Source: Paludibacteraceae bacterium
GTDB taxonomy: Bacteria > Bacteroidota > Bacteroidia > Bacteroidales > Paludibacteraceae
Assembly: GCA_017477325.1 (NCBI GenBank)
Contig: JAFUWV010000002.1
Location: 248,001 to 312,000, forward strand
DNA: 64,000 bases
Direction of reading: 5' to 3'
Below are positions 35,847 to 43,976 of this stretch, in pieces. The position numbers were made by a program, and so were the translations under genes. The notes under the pieces were generated by a model that did no database searches, was not told where the DNA came from, and saw nothing but the letters and a program-made list of their open reading frames with translations. Position 1 is the stretch's first letter, and each line of letters starts with the position of its first letter.

Positions 35847-37904
35847 TTATAATGTTTTATTGTTTATTTTGATAGTTTTTGTGTCAATAATTTCTTCATC
35901 TATAATATACTGAATATAGTATATTCCTTGATTAAGTTTGTTAAGTGGAATATTTATATGTGGTTCATTATAATAAGATTTTGATGTTATAGTGAAACCT
36001 TTATTATCAAGTATATTTATTGTGTATTCTCCATAATAGTATGAACTATCATTTGAAGAATTGTTAAGAGATTCGCTTTCATCATGAATAAGAGATTCAA
36101 TATTGCCATTTGAATTTGAAGGAATCAAATCAACCTTAGGTCTCATTACAACATTTTTAGTGTACAAAATATTATTAGGTGTTCCACAACTTGCATTGTT
36201 AGTAACTCTCAATCTTAGCATACCAAGAAAATTTGGTGTATATGTAAAATGTTTGCCAGTTCCTGAGGCAACGGTAGTTAAAGATGAATTTTTGACAGTC
36301 CAAACTATGTCAGAATCTGAAGCATGTTCGCAGTTTCCTACATCAAAAGTGCGAGTAGACCCCCTTTGCCATTGTAAACTATTTGGATCAGGAGAAACAG
36401 TTAAAGTTGGAGTAATTTCTGTTAATGAAACACTATAAGATAACTGATACGATGCTCCAGCCCTATTTATAGTGGCAAATATTGTTCCAGATCCTTCGAC
36501 ATTATTACGCACGATAGTAGCATTATCCCCTGAAGAAGATACCACTGACAAATTTGATGATGACGTCCATGTAACATAAGAACCATCGGGTAAATAATCT
36601 ACATAATATACTGCAGAATCACATATTAAAGATGGACCTGTAATAATGGGAACAGTACCATATAGCGTGGTTTTTCTATATTCTATTGATGGAGAATTAT
36701 AGTATTGTGGATGCTCCCATCCTAAACCTACATACGTATCGTTATTAGTTGCATAATTATATGCTTCTTTCATTGTTATAAACCCATCATTATTATCATC
36801 TGCATCAACTTCACTATCATATGGATTATATCCATTCATCGCTGATATCCAATAATACAAATATTCATCATAATCATTCAATACTCTTGAGTATGAACTT
36901 TCATCTTTTCTACATGCAGATGATATCGTAATACGTGACGAGTATCGTTGTGAAATATAATCAACAAATCCACCGCTATTACATTGCCCCATTACTATAT
37001 TAACGTTGACCCCTATAGAATTTGCCAAATATCCTATTCTTGAATAAAATGTGCTATCAACAAGTAAATTGGTATTCCATAAACAAATATTCGAATGGTC
37101 ACCTATTAAATTACCATGATCAGCCACAAAAATAAATAGATTATCATTTCTGTGAAGTAAAGTGTCATATTCACAAAATGCAGATATGACATTTGAAAAT
37201 GTTGCTGCAGATGTGATGTCATTATAGCCATCCCCATCCATATCTAAAGGAGACGAACAATATCCTCCTAATCTTAAATGCATATCTTCTGCAGGATCTA
37301 ATCCATCAGAACAGAGTACTTTTATATTTGTCTTTTTATATTTATAATTGTTTACTAATGTATTATAAATAAATGAACAATTATTCCAATAGCGTTGATG
37401 ATTAGATTCCAAATTCCATCCGCCATTTATTATTAAGGCATAATTATTATCGCTATAATCCCAAATCGTGGTACTACGATTAACCAATATATTGGAGTTA
37501 TTATTCTTTATGAATTTTTCATTGAAGTTTTCCTCTTGATAATAAGTATAATGAGAATGTATTTTATTTAAAGTCAAAGAAGGTAAGAATTGAACCACTA
37601 AATCTTCTATTTCTCCTGTTTGAATATTGACAAAAAGATATGTTAAATCATGCCCAAAATTTGCTAAGGGTTGTTTATCTGTAATTATCAACCATGAATC
37701 GTATGGAGGAGAAATGATGGTATCTTCAAATTCGAGTAAAATAGAATGGCTAGGAAGTAAGTTTTCCGTAATGTAAACATCTGAACCTGTGGTATCAACC
37801 TTACTAATTGCAATTTGTAGTGCTAAATCCCTATTAATATGTGCAAAAAGTTTATTCTCACATATTAACCCCAATAACAATATAAATATTATTCTAATCT
37901 TCAT
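35847..37904 (-). CDS. Secreted caspase-like (clan CD) cysteine peptidase with T9SS end
   Basis: 685 residues. Signal peptide 1-21. Residues 22-110 look like an inhibitory propeptide (YDSWLIITDKQPLANFGHDLTYLFVNIQTGE). The catalytic domain starts at YALIINGGWN (155); the dyad is His263 (FVADHGN) and Cys308 (VMGQCNSGG), the order seen in C13-like and caspase-like enzymes. Asp-rich loops (DMDGDGYND 221-229, DADDNNDG) look like calcium sites. Then come Ig/PKD-like domains (~420-610) and a T9SS sorting domain (~635-685). Base composition is much more AT-rich than its neighbours, which suggests transfer. Probable role: extracellular proteolysis. A small Cys-rich lipoprotein lies just upstream. Confidence 0.78.
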   Translation of the reverse strand: MKIRIIFILLLGLICENKLFAHINRDLALQIAISKVDTTGSDVYITENLLPSHSILLEFEDTIISPPYDSWLIITDKQPLANFGHDLTYLFVNIQTGEIEDLVVQFLPSLTLNKIHSHYTYYQEENFNEKFIKNNNSNILVNRSTTIWDYSDNNYALIINGGWNLESNHQRYWNNCSFIYNTLVNNYKYKKTNIKVLCSDGLDPAEDMHLRLGGYCSSPLDMDGDGYNDITSAATFSNVISAFCEYDTLLHRNDNLFIFVADHGNLIGDHSNICLWNTNLLVDSTFYSRIGYLANSIGVNVNIVMGQCNSGGFVDYISQRYSSRITISSACRKDESSYSRVLNDYDEYLYYWISAMNGYNPYDSEVDADDNNDGFITMKEAYNYATNNDTYVGLGWEHPQYYNSPSIEYRKTTLYGTVPIITGPSLICDSAVYYVDYLPDGSYVTWTSSSNLSVVSSSGDNATIVRNNVEGSGTIFATINRAGASYQLSYSVSLTEITPTLTVSPDPNSLQWQRGSTRTFDVGNCEHASDSDIVWTVKNSSLTTVASGTGKHFTYTPNFLGMLRLRVTNNASCGTPNNILYTKNVVMRPKVDLIPSNSNGNIESLIHDESESLNNSSNDSSYYYGEYTINILDNKGFTITSKSYYNEPHINIPLNKLNQGIYYIQYIIDEEIIDTKTIKINNKTL

Positions 37905-37927
37905 GGCTGTAATTAAAAGGTCTCAAT

Positions 37928-38392
37928 TCATATATTATCATTCCTATCATAGATGAATGTTTGTTCTAAGTTATCGAACGATACAGGTATAAATACTTTA
38001 GGGTAACTATTATACAATGCAATTACAAATGATTTCTTTGTAACCGGAGTCACTTCACAACTCCAATCGCACATATCAATGCAATTACAACGACTATTAC
38101 CACCATGCTCAGTAGTAGTAAAATAAAGAGTATCATTAATGGCTTTGCATTTTACTGATAATGCGTATGTTCCACCGGCTACTCCATAGCCTTTAACGTC
38201 CACGAATAGTCTGTCTTCTATAAGTTGTGCATTAACGTGTAAATTTGCTGTTTCACTCGGTGAATGAAATGTAGTATTTTTTACACGTAATGTGCCTTGT
38301 TTTTGCCCATCAACATATTCGTCATCGCACGAAGTAATAGTGAAGGATAAAGAGAAAAACAAAAATACTATAATTAATTCAATTCTTTTCAT
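37928..38392 (-). CDS. Cysteine-rich lipoprotein
   Basis: 154 residues. Lipobox ITSC with Cys22, followed by an Asp/Glu-rich linker. The rest is predicted beta; a Cys cluster (SRCNCIDMCDWSCEV) sits about residue 105-115 and suggests disulfides. No family recognised. It has a consensus promoter and is 23 bp upstream of the caspase-like peptidase, sharing its AT-rich composition, so the two are probably one operon. It could be a partner or an inhibitor of the peptidase; this is only inferred from position. Confidence 0.72.
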   Translation of the reverse strand: MKRIELIIVFLFFSLSFTITSCDDEYVDGQKQGTLRVKNTTFHSPSETANLHVNAQLIEDRLFVDVKGYGVAGGTYALSVKCKAINDTLYFTTTEHGGNSRCNCIDMCDWSCEVTPVTKKSFVIALYNSYPKVFIPVSFDNLEQTFIYDRNDNI

Positions 38393-38454
38393 TTTCTTAT
38401 ATATCTAACCAATGGTTAATGAGGGCATAACTACTCGGTAGTACAATTTGCGTG

Positions 38455-38485
38455 CAAAGATACAAATAATTTTGCATACTACAAA
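38455..38485 (-). promoter_or_regulatory. Promoter of the lipoprotein-peptidase pair
   Basis: Minus strand TTTG (38485-38482), 19 bp, TATCTTTG (38462-38455). Leader about 55-60 nt. Confidence 0.7.
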
Positions 38486-38643
38486 TATTAAGTGCAATTT
38501 TTAGTGAATAGGTGCTTGTTTTGGGAGAATAGAATATATAGAGAGTGTGACCTCGCGGATATTGCGAAGGAAAAGAAGAGCGTCAAATAATTTGCCTGTA
38601 AAAGAAGAAAGGGCAAGAAGTTAGTTTAGCTGAACTTGAATGT

Positions 38644-39756
38644 TTATATGCTTCGGAACTTTGACGAGATACGAGATAGCCAGTGCTCAATATAGCGATT
38701 GTAAATAAACCAAACGGGTTTAGTGAGAAGGATTCTGATTTGATCTACACCAACGGCCATTATAAAGAATGCAACAGTAACGGCAAGCAATAGAGATAGT
38801 TGAACTATTGGAGAGAATTGATGCGCAAACGGGACAAGAAGACCATACCTGATAACTTTTTCTTGGAACATGTAAACTCCGAGCATAGACGCTGCAATAT
38901 AGTTAATGAACCGGCTCTTGAAGTGCCACGACATCATGAATAAGAAGAATGAAACAGAAGTTAGCAGTATTATGGGATTGTTGTAAGCGAAAGCGTGCCA
39001 GTGTTGAACAAGAATAGCCCCTATTCCATTATTAAAATATGCTGAAAGCATGGTGCAGATTCCCCAAAGGACGGCAAATATGCAATATGCCATGAACCAG
39101 CGCCACCTGTTCCGATTGATAGTATCCAAGGAGATATATCTATGCAAGTAACTCCCGATTAAGTACAGGTACACAAAGTTCGCTAAAGAGTATCCTTCGG
39201 AAGCATTTATAAGATTCATACTCCAAAAATCTCCGAAATACACATTAGCAACGGTAAGGAGAATGAGCACAAGCAAATGTTGCTGCCGGTTCATATAGTT
39301 GACAGCAGCATTCAGTAGTGGTGCCATTAAGAACAATCCCAGATAGCAATCCATAAACCATAAATGTCCGTGGCTGAAAGGTAGAAGTGTGCGGGCAATA
39401 ATATTCTGCACAGGATACGGCAAAACAAATCCTTCGCCTTGCATTAAAGCTTTTGCTACATGTCTGAAGGGATGAAGCAGATTGTAGAATGCATATATGA
39501 GATAGAGATTGAAAAAACTCCTCCATTTAGGTTTGATGCTGAACCACCCTGAAATCAAGATAAAGCAATTGACGCCTATGAAAAAAAACGCATGGAAGAA
39601 GAGAAGCAGGTGGCTGTCCCAACTTTGTCCATTCATATCAGTTTGCAGCACTTCAGGGTAAAAAGCATGTACGCAGAAGTGATGCAGCAGTATAAAAAGA
39701 ATGCAAATGATACGCAGAAGTTCAGCGTTGGATTCTCTATTTGACCGGTCATTCAT
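38644..39756 (-). CDS. Membrane acyltransferase (acyltransferase 3 family)
   Basis: 370 residues from the ATG at 39756 (MNDRSNRESNAELLRIICILFILLHHF). The longer frame to 39948 runs through the structured element and has no membrane or family sequence. About ten membrane segments; family hallmarks are RIICILFILLHHF near the start (catalytic-type His) and the HLWFMDCYLGLFLMAPLL region. Such enzymes O-acetylate surface polysaccharides. No glycan cluster is adjacent. It is preceded by a ~330-nt leader or non-coding RNA. Confidence 0.85.
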   Translation of the reverse strand: MNDRSNRESNAELLRIICILFILLHHFCVHAFYPEVLQTDMNGQSWDSHLLLFFHAFFFIGVNCFILISGWFSIKPKWRSFFNLYLIYAFYNLLHPFRHVAKALMQGEGFVLPYPVQNIIARTLLPFSHGHLWFMDCYLGLFLMAPLLNAAVNYMNRQQHLLVLILLTVANVYFGDFWSMNLINASEGYSLANFVYLYLIGSYLHRYISLDTINRNRWRWFMAYCIFAVLWGICTMLSAYFNNGIGAILVQHWHAFAYNNPIILLTSVSFFLFMMSWHFKSRFINYIAASMLGVYMFQEKVIRYGLLVPFAHQFSPIVQLSLLLAVTVAFFIMAVGVDQIRILLTKPVWFIYNRYIEHWLSRISSKFRSI

Positions 39757-39784
39757 AAAGGGTATATATTGATAATAAACGCAA

Positions 39785-40088
39785 CAAAAAAGCGCAGACG
39801 ATTCTAATCTACGCTCCGAGGTCCTAGGATAACCGCTTCCAACAGATAAGTACCGTCCACGCATAACGCGGACGTTTACTTTTATTCGTTTATTGGAAGC
39901 AACAATGAAATTTCCTAGGTTTCGGAGTTGCATTAGAATAAATAGCAAACGCTAATTGTTAAATATGTTGTTGCGCAACGCTTTGCGCTTGATGTTCTAA
40001 TTCGGCGGATGGCGTCTGCCGAATAGCAAATGGTAAGGCTAATTGAATATTCTAAATATCGAGGTTAATATGGTTATTTTCAATAATT
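39785..40088 (-). ncRNA. Candidate structured RNA or long structured leader
   Basis: The minus strand from a consensus promoter (40124-40094) gives a ~300-nt RNA ending in a T6 run (39790-39785). It contains a long rod of nested stems: ATTCTAAT/ATTAGAAT (39932-39939 with 39801-39808), CTCCGA/TCGGAG (39922-39927 with 39814-39819), a 7-bp CCTAGGA helix (39913-39919 with 39823-39829), GCTTCCAA (39893-39900 with 39835-39842) and an apical CGTCC hairpin (39854-39874). Further 5' are hairpins at 40001-40023 and 39972-39988. A 7-nt segment (40013-40019) can pair either inside its local hairpin or with 39794-39800 just before the T-run, a switch-like arrangement. It may be a free small RNA, for comparison with 6S-type rods, or a riboswitch/attenuator for the acyltransferase. 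Confidence 0.5.
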
Positions 40089-40093
40089 GACCG

Positions 40094-40124
40094 CAAAGAT
40101 ACTGCTTTTTTTGACATATACAAA
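40094..40124 (-). promoter_or_regulatory. Promoter of the structured RNA / acyltransferase leader
   Basis: Minus strand TTTG (40124-40121), 19 bp, TATCTTTG (40101-40094). Complete consensus, and the only strong promoter upstream of the acyltransferase. Confidence 0.72.
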
Positions 40125-40149
40125 GGTTACAAGAAAATAATATCTATAT

Positions 40150-40413
40150 TAATGAGATATTGTCGAATCATAACTTTTTGAATATTTGAGGCATGGCATC
40201 GGGAGCGAGGGGTGTGGTGTCCACCAAGCGGAGCGACTTGACCATGTGGAGAGTGGACTGTTTGTACTTGAGGAAATGGGGTGTGAGAAGATGCTACCGG
40301 TATGCCTCTTGGTCGCGGTAGGAGTCAGTGATGGCGTGGGCATGGTAGTCGGTCAGTTGTGCGGATAGTGCGATGGAGGAGACCAACATAAGGGATAAAA
40401 CGAATTTTCTCAT
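40150..40413 (-). pseudogene. Truncated secreted protein: signal peptide followed by early stop
   Basis: The ATG at 40413 encodes a good signal peptide (MRKFVLSLMLVSSIALSAQ) and LTDYHAHAITDSYRDQEAYR, then a stop at 40296-40294. The TDYHAHAI opening resembles the metal-binding start of secreted amidohydrolases. Reading on past the stop gives HLLTPHFLKYKQSTLHMVK in the same frame to about 40150, which may be the leftover end of the gene. It starts 1 bp past the flavodoxin-like gene stop, so it was the last gene of that operon. A real 39-residue secreted peptide cannot be excluded. Confidence 0.5.
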
Positions 40414-40414
40414 G

Positions 40415-41473
40415 TTATTGCTTTGCGGCACCGGTTAATGTATAGGTCTGTCCGTTGTGAGTGACAAAGATCTGTCCGTCGTGGAAGACGAGTTGCCCTT
40501 GTTGCTGTGCCTGCAGCGGTGAAGACAGGAGTTCGGTGGCGGTAGAGACAGCTTCGAAACGGACGCTCACGTTGCCGGAGCCGAGAGCCTGCGCGAGTGA
40601 TGAGGGGTTGTTGACGGCACCTATGCGGGTGTAGGAATAGGTGCTGCTGAAGGTCTTGTAGAAGAGGACGATACAGTCGGAGCCATAGAGCATCAGGTCG
40701 CCTGCCTGGATGGTGCCGGGGCGGTAGGTGCCGGTAGGCAAAGAGGAGTCGAGATAGTGGTATTTCTCATTGCCGTTGAGTTCGGTCATCTGCAGCGTGA
40801 GCGGCAGGAGTCGGGCAAAAGCGCGAGCTGTCTCATTGTCAGCGAGTGTGGCGGGGAAAGTGGTGCCGCCTACGATAACATTGATTTGCATGGAGGTAGT
40901 CTGAGTTTGATTAAGTTGGTTGGCTGTTATCCAGCCGGCGATGAGCGCGGAGGTGCTTGAACGGTTGGAGTTGTGAATCCAGAGGTTCTCAGGGCAGTAG
41001 TCAGCATCTGGTACAAGACGTTTGCAGTCAGCCACGACGCCGCTGATGCCTGAAGAGGCGGAGGAGACGATGAGTCCGAGTTTCTTGCCAGCCAGTTCGG
41101 AACCGACTTGGAAGAGATAGCTCTGCATGATGGCTGCCATCTGACTCCACCAGAGCGGTGTGACGATGATGACGGTGGAGTAGTCAGCCGGATACAGATT
41201 GACAGGGTCGATAGCGGGATAGGAAGAGGCCTTGTCGGGGTTGGCTTTGATAGTATTGAGGAGTTGTGTGCCGAGGGCGTAGTTGTTTGCCTCGTATTTG
41301 AGGCCCTTTTCGGCAGGCTCAATACGGACCACATCGGCTGTGATTTGCTTGCAGAGTTCGTTGACTATAGCCTCGCAGTCGCCGGTGTAGGAGTAGTATG
41401 CGACGAGTGTCTTGGCGGACGCTGCGGTAGTGATAGCGCACAGGGCGCAGAAAAAAAGAGATATACGTTTCAT
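40415..41473 (-). CDS. Secreted flavodoxin fused to a cyclophilin-like domain
   Basis: 352 residues. Signal peptide 1-20. Residues 22-195 are a flavodoxin domain (TLVAYYSYTGDCEAIVNEL phosphate loop, STVIIVTPLWWSQMAAIMQSYL, LGLIVSSASSGISGVV). Residues 200-310 form a cyclophilin-like fold of the small bacterial type (INVIVGGTTFPATLADNETARAFARLLPLTLQM, GDLMLYGSDCIVLFY). A short tail (LVFHDGQIFVTHNGQTYTL) resembles the end of exported Bacteroidales proteins. An exported flavin protein suggests redox chemistry in the periplasm or at the surface. The fusion of the two domains is known between separate neighbouring genes; here they are in one chain. Confidence 0.82.
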   Translation of the reverse strand: MKRISLFFCALCAITTAASAKTLVAYYSYTGDCEAIVNELCKQITADVVRIEPAEKGLKYEANNYALGTQLLNTIKANPDKASSYPAIDPVNLYPADYSTVIIVTPLWWSQMAAIMQSYLFQVGSELAGKKLGLIVSSASSGISGVVADCKRLVPDADYCPENLWIHNSNRSSTSALIAGWITANQLNQTQTTSMQINVIVGGTTFPATLADNETARAFARLLPLTLQMTELNGNEKYHYLDSSLPTGTYRPGTIQAGDLMLYGSDCIVLFYKTFSSTYSYTRIGAVNNPSSLAQALGSGNVSVRFEAVSTATELLSSPLQAQQQGQLVFHDGQIFVTHNGQTYTLTGAAKQ

Positions 41474-41497
41474 AACAAATGTTTGTGCTTGGTGTTA

Positions 41498-41614
41498 TCA
41501 TGCTTTGCCTTCCCAGCCTCCGCGTGTGTTGATGCCTGCGGCATCGGCGAGGCGTTCCAGGTCTGCCACTTCGAAGAGCTGTGCCGGTTGAAGTGTGGAG
41601 CTTAAGATGAGCAT
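41498..41614 (-). CDS. Possible small protein of 38 residues
   Basis: ATG at 41614, stop at 41498: MLILSSTLQPAQLFEVADLE..., ending RGGWEGKA. It lies 24 bp before the flavodoxin-fusion gene and 17 bp after the YqaE gene, in the same direction. No family recognised and no clear ribosome-binding site. It may be a real small operon member or the remnant of a longer gene. Confidence 0.3.
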   Translation of the reverse strand: MLILSSTLQPAQLFEVADLERLADAAGINTRGGWEGKA

Positions 41615-41631
41615 GTTTTTTTAGGGCGGTC

Positions 41632-41787
41632 TCAGTTGTTGTTATTGAGTATTATCAGGGCGCCGATGACTCCAGGTACCCAGCCGAGACAGGTGAGGAG
41701 CAAGACAATCAGCACGGACCCGCATCCGCGGTCAATCACCGCCAGGGGCGGAAAGATAATGGCTAGTATCACTTGGAAACAGGACAT
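41632..41787 (-). CDS. YqaE/Pmp3-family small membrane protein
   Basis: 51 residues from the ATG at 41787. Two membrane helices with the family pattern: VILAIIFPPLAV, then DRGCG, then VLIVLLLTCLGWVPGVIGALII. These proteolipids are linked to membrane potential and salt or stress response in yeast (Pmp3) and bacteria; the exact role is unclear. It sits 21 bp after the DUF4476 gene, probably in the same operon. Confidence 0.85.
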   Translation of the reverse strand: MSCFQVILAIIFPPLAVIDRGCGSVLIVLLLTCLGWVPGVIGALIILNNNN

Positions 41788-41808
41788 TTGTACAGGTGAT
41801 TTACAGGT

Positions 41809-42231
41809 TTATTTTCGCAAATTAGGGTAGATATAGTCCAGCAGGTCGTCGAAGTTGGACTTGAAGGTGAAACTGTCGCGCAGCATCGGGTAGTTCTCTT
41901 TGTCGATGCAATACGTGTAGGCGTATTTGAAGAACTCCAGCCGTTTGTCGTCGAACGAGAATACCGTTGCCATCTGCGCCATGTCGGCCGTGCAGAAATA
42001 GCCGATGGTGACGCAAAGTTTGGCTATCTCCAGCCGTTTGTCATCGAACGATTGTCCGCTGAGCGCGTCCATGACTGCTTGCATCTGTTCGGGCGATGCG
42101 CAGTCCTGATACCGCTGTTCCATGGGCGGGCGGCGGTGCGAATCGCCATGCCCACGCGGTCCCTGAAGTCCCTGTGCCATTGCTCCTGCCGCCACAATCA
42201 CGACGGCAAAAAGAAAAAATAGTCGTTTCAT
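41809..42231 (-). CDS. Secreted DUF4476-type protein
   Basis: 140 residues. Signal peptide 1-19 (GAMAQ). A Pro/Arg/His-rich linker is followed by a DUF4476-like helical domain with its two repeated segments (SFDDKRLEIAKLCV and SFDDKRLEFFKYAYTY) and the NYPMLRDSFTFKSNFDDLLDYI end. Common in Bacteroidetes; function unknown. It follows the flavin reductase gene by 20 bp. Confidence 0.82.
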   Translation of the reverse strand: MKRLFFLFAVVIVAAGAMAQGLQGPRGHGDSHRRPPMEQRYQDCASPEQMQAVMDALSGQSFDDKRLEIAKLCVTIGYFCTADMAQMATVFSFDDKRLEFFKYAYTYCIDKENYPMLRDSFTFKSNFDDLLDYIYPNLRK

Positions 42232-42251
42232 TGTATCGGGTATTGTAGTTA

Positions 42252-42767
42252 TTAGTCCTCTATCACGTAAGCATCCACAATCTCGGCATAAAAAGCAGTG
42301 TGGTCTGCTGTTTCCATGGTGTAGAAACGGCGTTTGATGTCCTCGTTCAACTCATGGTCGTTTTGCTGCTGCTGATACAGCACGCGGCACTCCAACGTCA
42401 GCGGAAACTCTTTCAGTCCCGGCACGCTGATTATGTTCGGTTCAACGAGTGTCAAGCCCGCTTCGGCAATCTTATCCATGTCTCTGCCGGACTTGCTGCC
42501 GAGGAACCCTATTGCTTTGCGAGGGAAGTCACCCACCGGCACATTGATAGTGAACTCGCCGTTGCTTTGTAACATCTCATGCGTGAAGCGGCAGGTGCGG
42601 ACAAAAGCAATGAAGATGGGCTTTTCCCACTCAATGCCAATGGTTCCCCACCCGATAGCCATGGAGTTGACTTTTTCTCCTGATTTGGTTGTTAGCAGAA
42701 TACCCGGGCGCATGGCTCGGATGATATCCCCCGCACACTCGCGGATGTCAATAGGTCGTTTGGTCAT
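42252..42767 (-). CDS. Flavin reductase-like FMN-binding protein
   Basis: 171 residues from the ATG at 42767 (MTKRPIDIRECAGDIIRAMRPG). The longer frame to 42902 overlaps the RhuM gene and lacks family sequence. The fold pattern of the flavin reductase split-barrel family is visible: GILLTTKSGEKVNSMAIGW, FIAFVRTCRFTHEML, FTINVPVG. It probably uses FMN for a redox reaction or as a reductase component; substrate unknown. Operon with DUF4476, YqaE and the secreted flavodoxin, which together suggests a redox or stress theme. Confidence 0.82.
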   Translation of the reverse strand: MTKRPIDIRECAGDIIRAMRPGILLTTKSGEKVNSMAIGWGTIGIEWEKPIFIAFVRTCRFTHEMLQSNGEFTINVPVGDFPRKAIGFLGSKSGRDMDKIAEAGLTLVEPNIISVPGLKEFPLTLECRVLYQQQQNDHELNEDIKRRFYTMETADHTAFYAEIVDAYVIED

Positions 42768-42807
42768 ATTGTATTCGTTTTTGTTCAAATTATGTGGGCA
42801 TGACAGG

Positions 42808-43866
42808 TTAATCTTCTGACCCGTCAAAAGGTAATGTCGGCAAAGTGAATTTATCAAAGTCGGATTGGTAAAGTTGGTCTTGCACAACGCGGTATTTCTC
42901 AAACTCCGTTTCGGCTTTAATCTGTGCCAATTCAGCGGAGATCTTTCCGTTATCCTGCAATATGTCTCTGTCCCATAATTTGAGGAAACGGTTTAATCTG
43001 TCTTCCCAATCCGCCATCGTCATTGGGATATGCCGGATTGCCTGCATTTCGGCAAAGTCAAGATAGGCAGACACGATACGCGCCAATTGCTGCAATTCGT
43101 CTTCCGTGAGATAGTTTTTCGCGACAACCACGTCATAACGATGTATTTTCCCGTTCGGTGCACCTTCCCATGATGTCAGCCCCATGTGCTCTTTCTCGGC
43201 ATCGGCACGCTCATAAATCAGTTCTGCCGCAGTGTGCTGATGAACCGAATAGTGCATCTTGTTCTGTACGGCAGCAAAGAAGCGCTGGGTGGCAGCAGCC
43301 GTCGGGTCGTAGTCAATACTGGTGGCGTATATGTCAGTTATTTTCTGATAGAAACGACGTTCGGAGAGGCGTATCTCACGCACTTTCTCCAATTGTTTCT
43401 CAAAGTAATCTTTGGTGAGAATAGTACCGCCATTTTTCAATCGCTCGGAATCCATCACCCATCCTTGAATCGTATAGTCTTTCACTATGGCATTGGCCCA
43501 TTTGCGGAACTGTACAGCGCGCTCGTTATTTACCTTAAACCCCACGGCTATAATCATTTGCAGGCTATAGTGTTTTACTTCGCGCGTCACTTGTCGGGTG
43601 CCTTCAGTTTGAACTATCCGAAAATTACGGATAGTTGCCCCCTCTTCCAATTCGTGGTCGTTATATACCTTTTGAATATGGTCATTTATTGTGCGCACAT
43701 CCACACCATATAATTCCGCCATCAGGCGTTGGGTTAGCCAGATGTTTTCGTCTTCATAGCGCAATTCTACGCTTTGCGGTTGGTCGCCGATGGCACTAAC
43801 AAATGTCAGATATTCAGCAGCCGAACTGCGAATGGTTATTTCTTTTGATGATTTTTTATTAGCCAT
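42808..43866 (-). CDS. RhuM-family protein
   Basis: 352 residues. Typical RhuM sequence: SVELRYEDENIWLTQRLMAELYGVDVRTINDHIQ (helix-turn-helix-like KilA-N/RhuM start), IIAVGFKVNNERAVQFRKWAN, and the C-terminal RRFYQKITDIYATSIDY, MTMADWEDRLNRFL. First described in a Salmonella pathogenicity island, RhuM proteins are found mainly in genomic islands and next to restriction systems; biochemical role unknown. Here it stands beside a nuclease-helicase and a DUF1016 nuclease. Confidence 0.85.
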   Translation of the reverse strand: MANKKSSKEITIRSSAAEYLTFVSAIGDQPQSVELRYEDENIWLTQRLMAELYGVDVRTINDHIQKVYNDHELEEGATIRNFRIVQTEGTRQVTREVKHYSLQMIIAVGFKVNNERAVQFRKWANAIVKDYTIQGWVMDSERLKNGGTILTKDYFEKQLEKVREIRLSERRFYQKITDIYATSIDYDPTAAATQRFFAAVQNKMHYSVHQHTAAELIYERADAEKEHMGLTSWEGAPNGKIHRYDVVVAKNYLTEDELQQLARIVSAYLDFAEMQAIRHIPMTMADWEDRLNRFLKLWDRDILQDNGKISAELAQIKAETEFEKYRVVQDQLYQSDFDKFTLPTLPFDGSED

Positions 43867-43929
43867 GTGTTATCCTTTGTGTTTAGTGTTAATAGATTTG
43901 TGTTTTATATACCCCTCCATATATAAGTC

Positions 43930-43970
43930 AAAAAAGTGCCCGAATCTATCATATCAAAAGCAACTTTTTT
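43930..43970 (-). terminator. Terminator of the DUF2075 gene
   Basis: Arms AAAAAAGT (43930-43937) and ACTTTTTT (43963-43970), plus a GC pair below a bulge, start 7 bp past the stop codon. The minus strand ends in a T6 run. Confidence 0.65.
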
Positions 43971-43976
43971 CATTTC

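Noticed and set aside
39801-39939. Integron attC-like recombination site
   Set aside because: The long imperfect palindrome and TTCTAAT/ATTAGAA ends recall attC, but the required AAC/GTT core triplets and paired R and L boxes are absent, and no integrase or cassette array is present. A structured RNA fits better.
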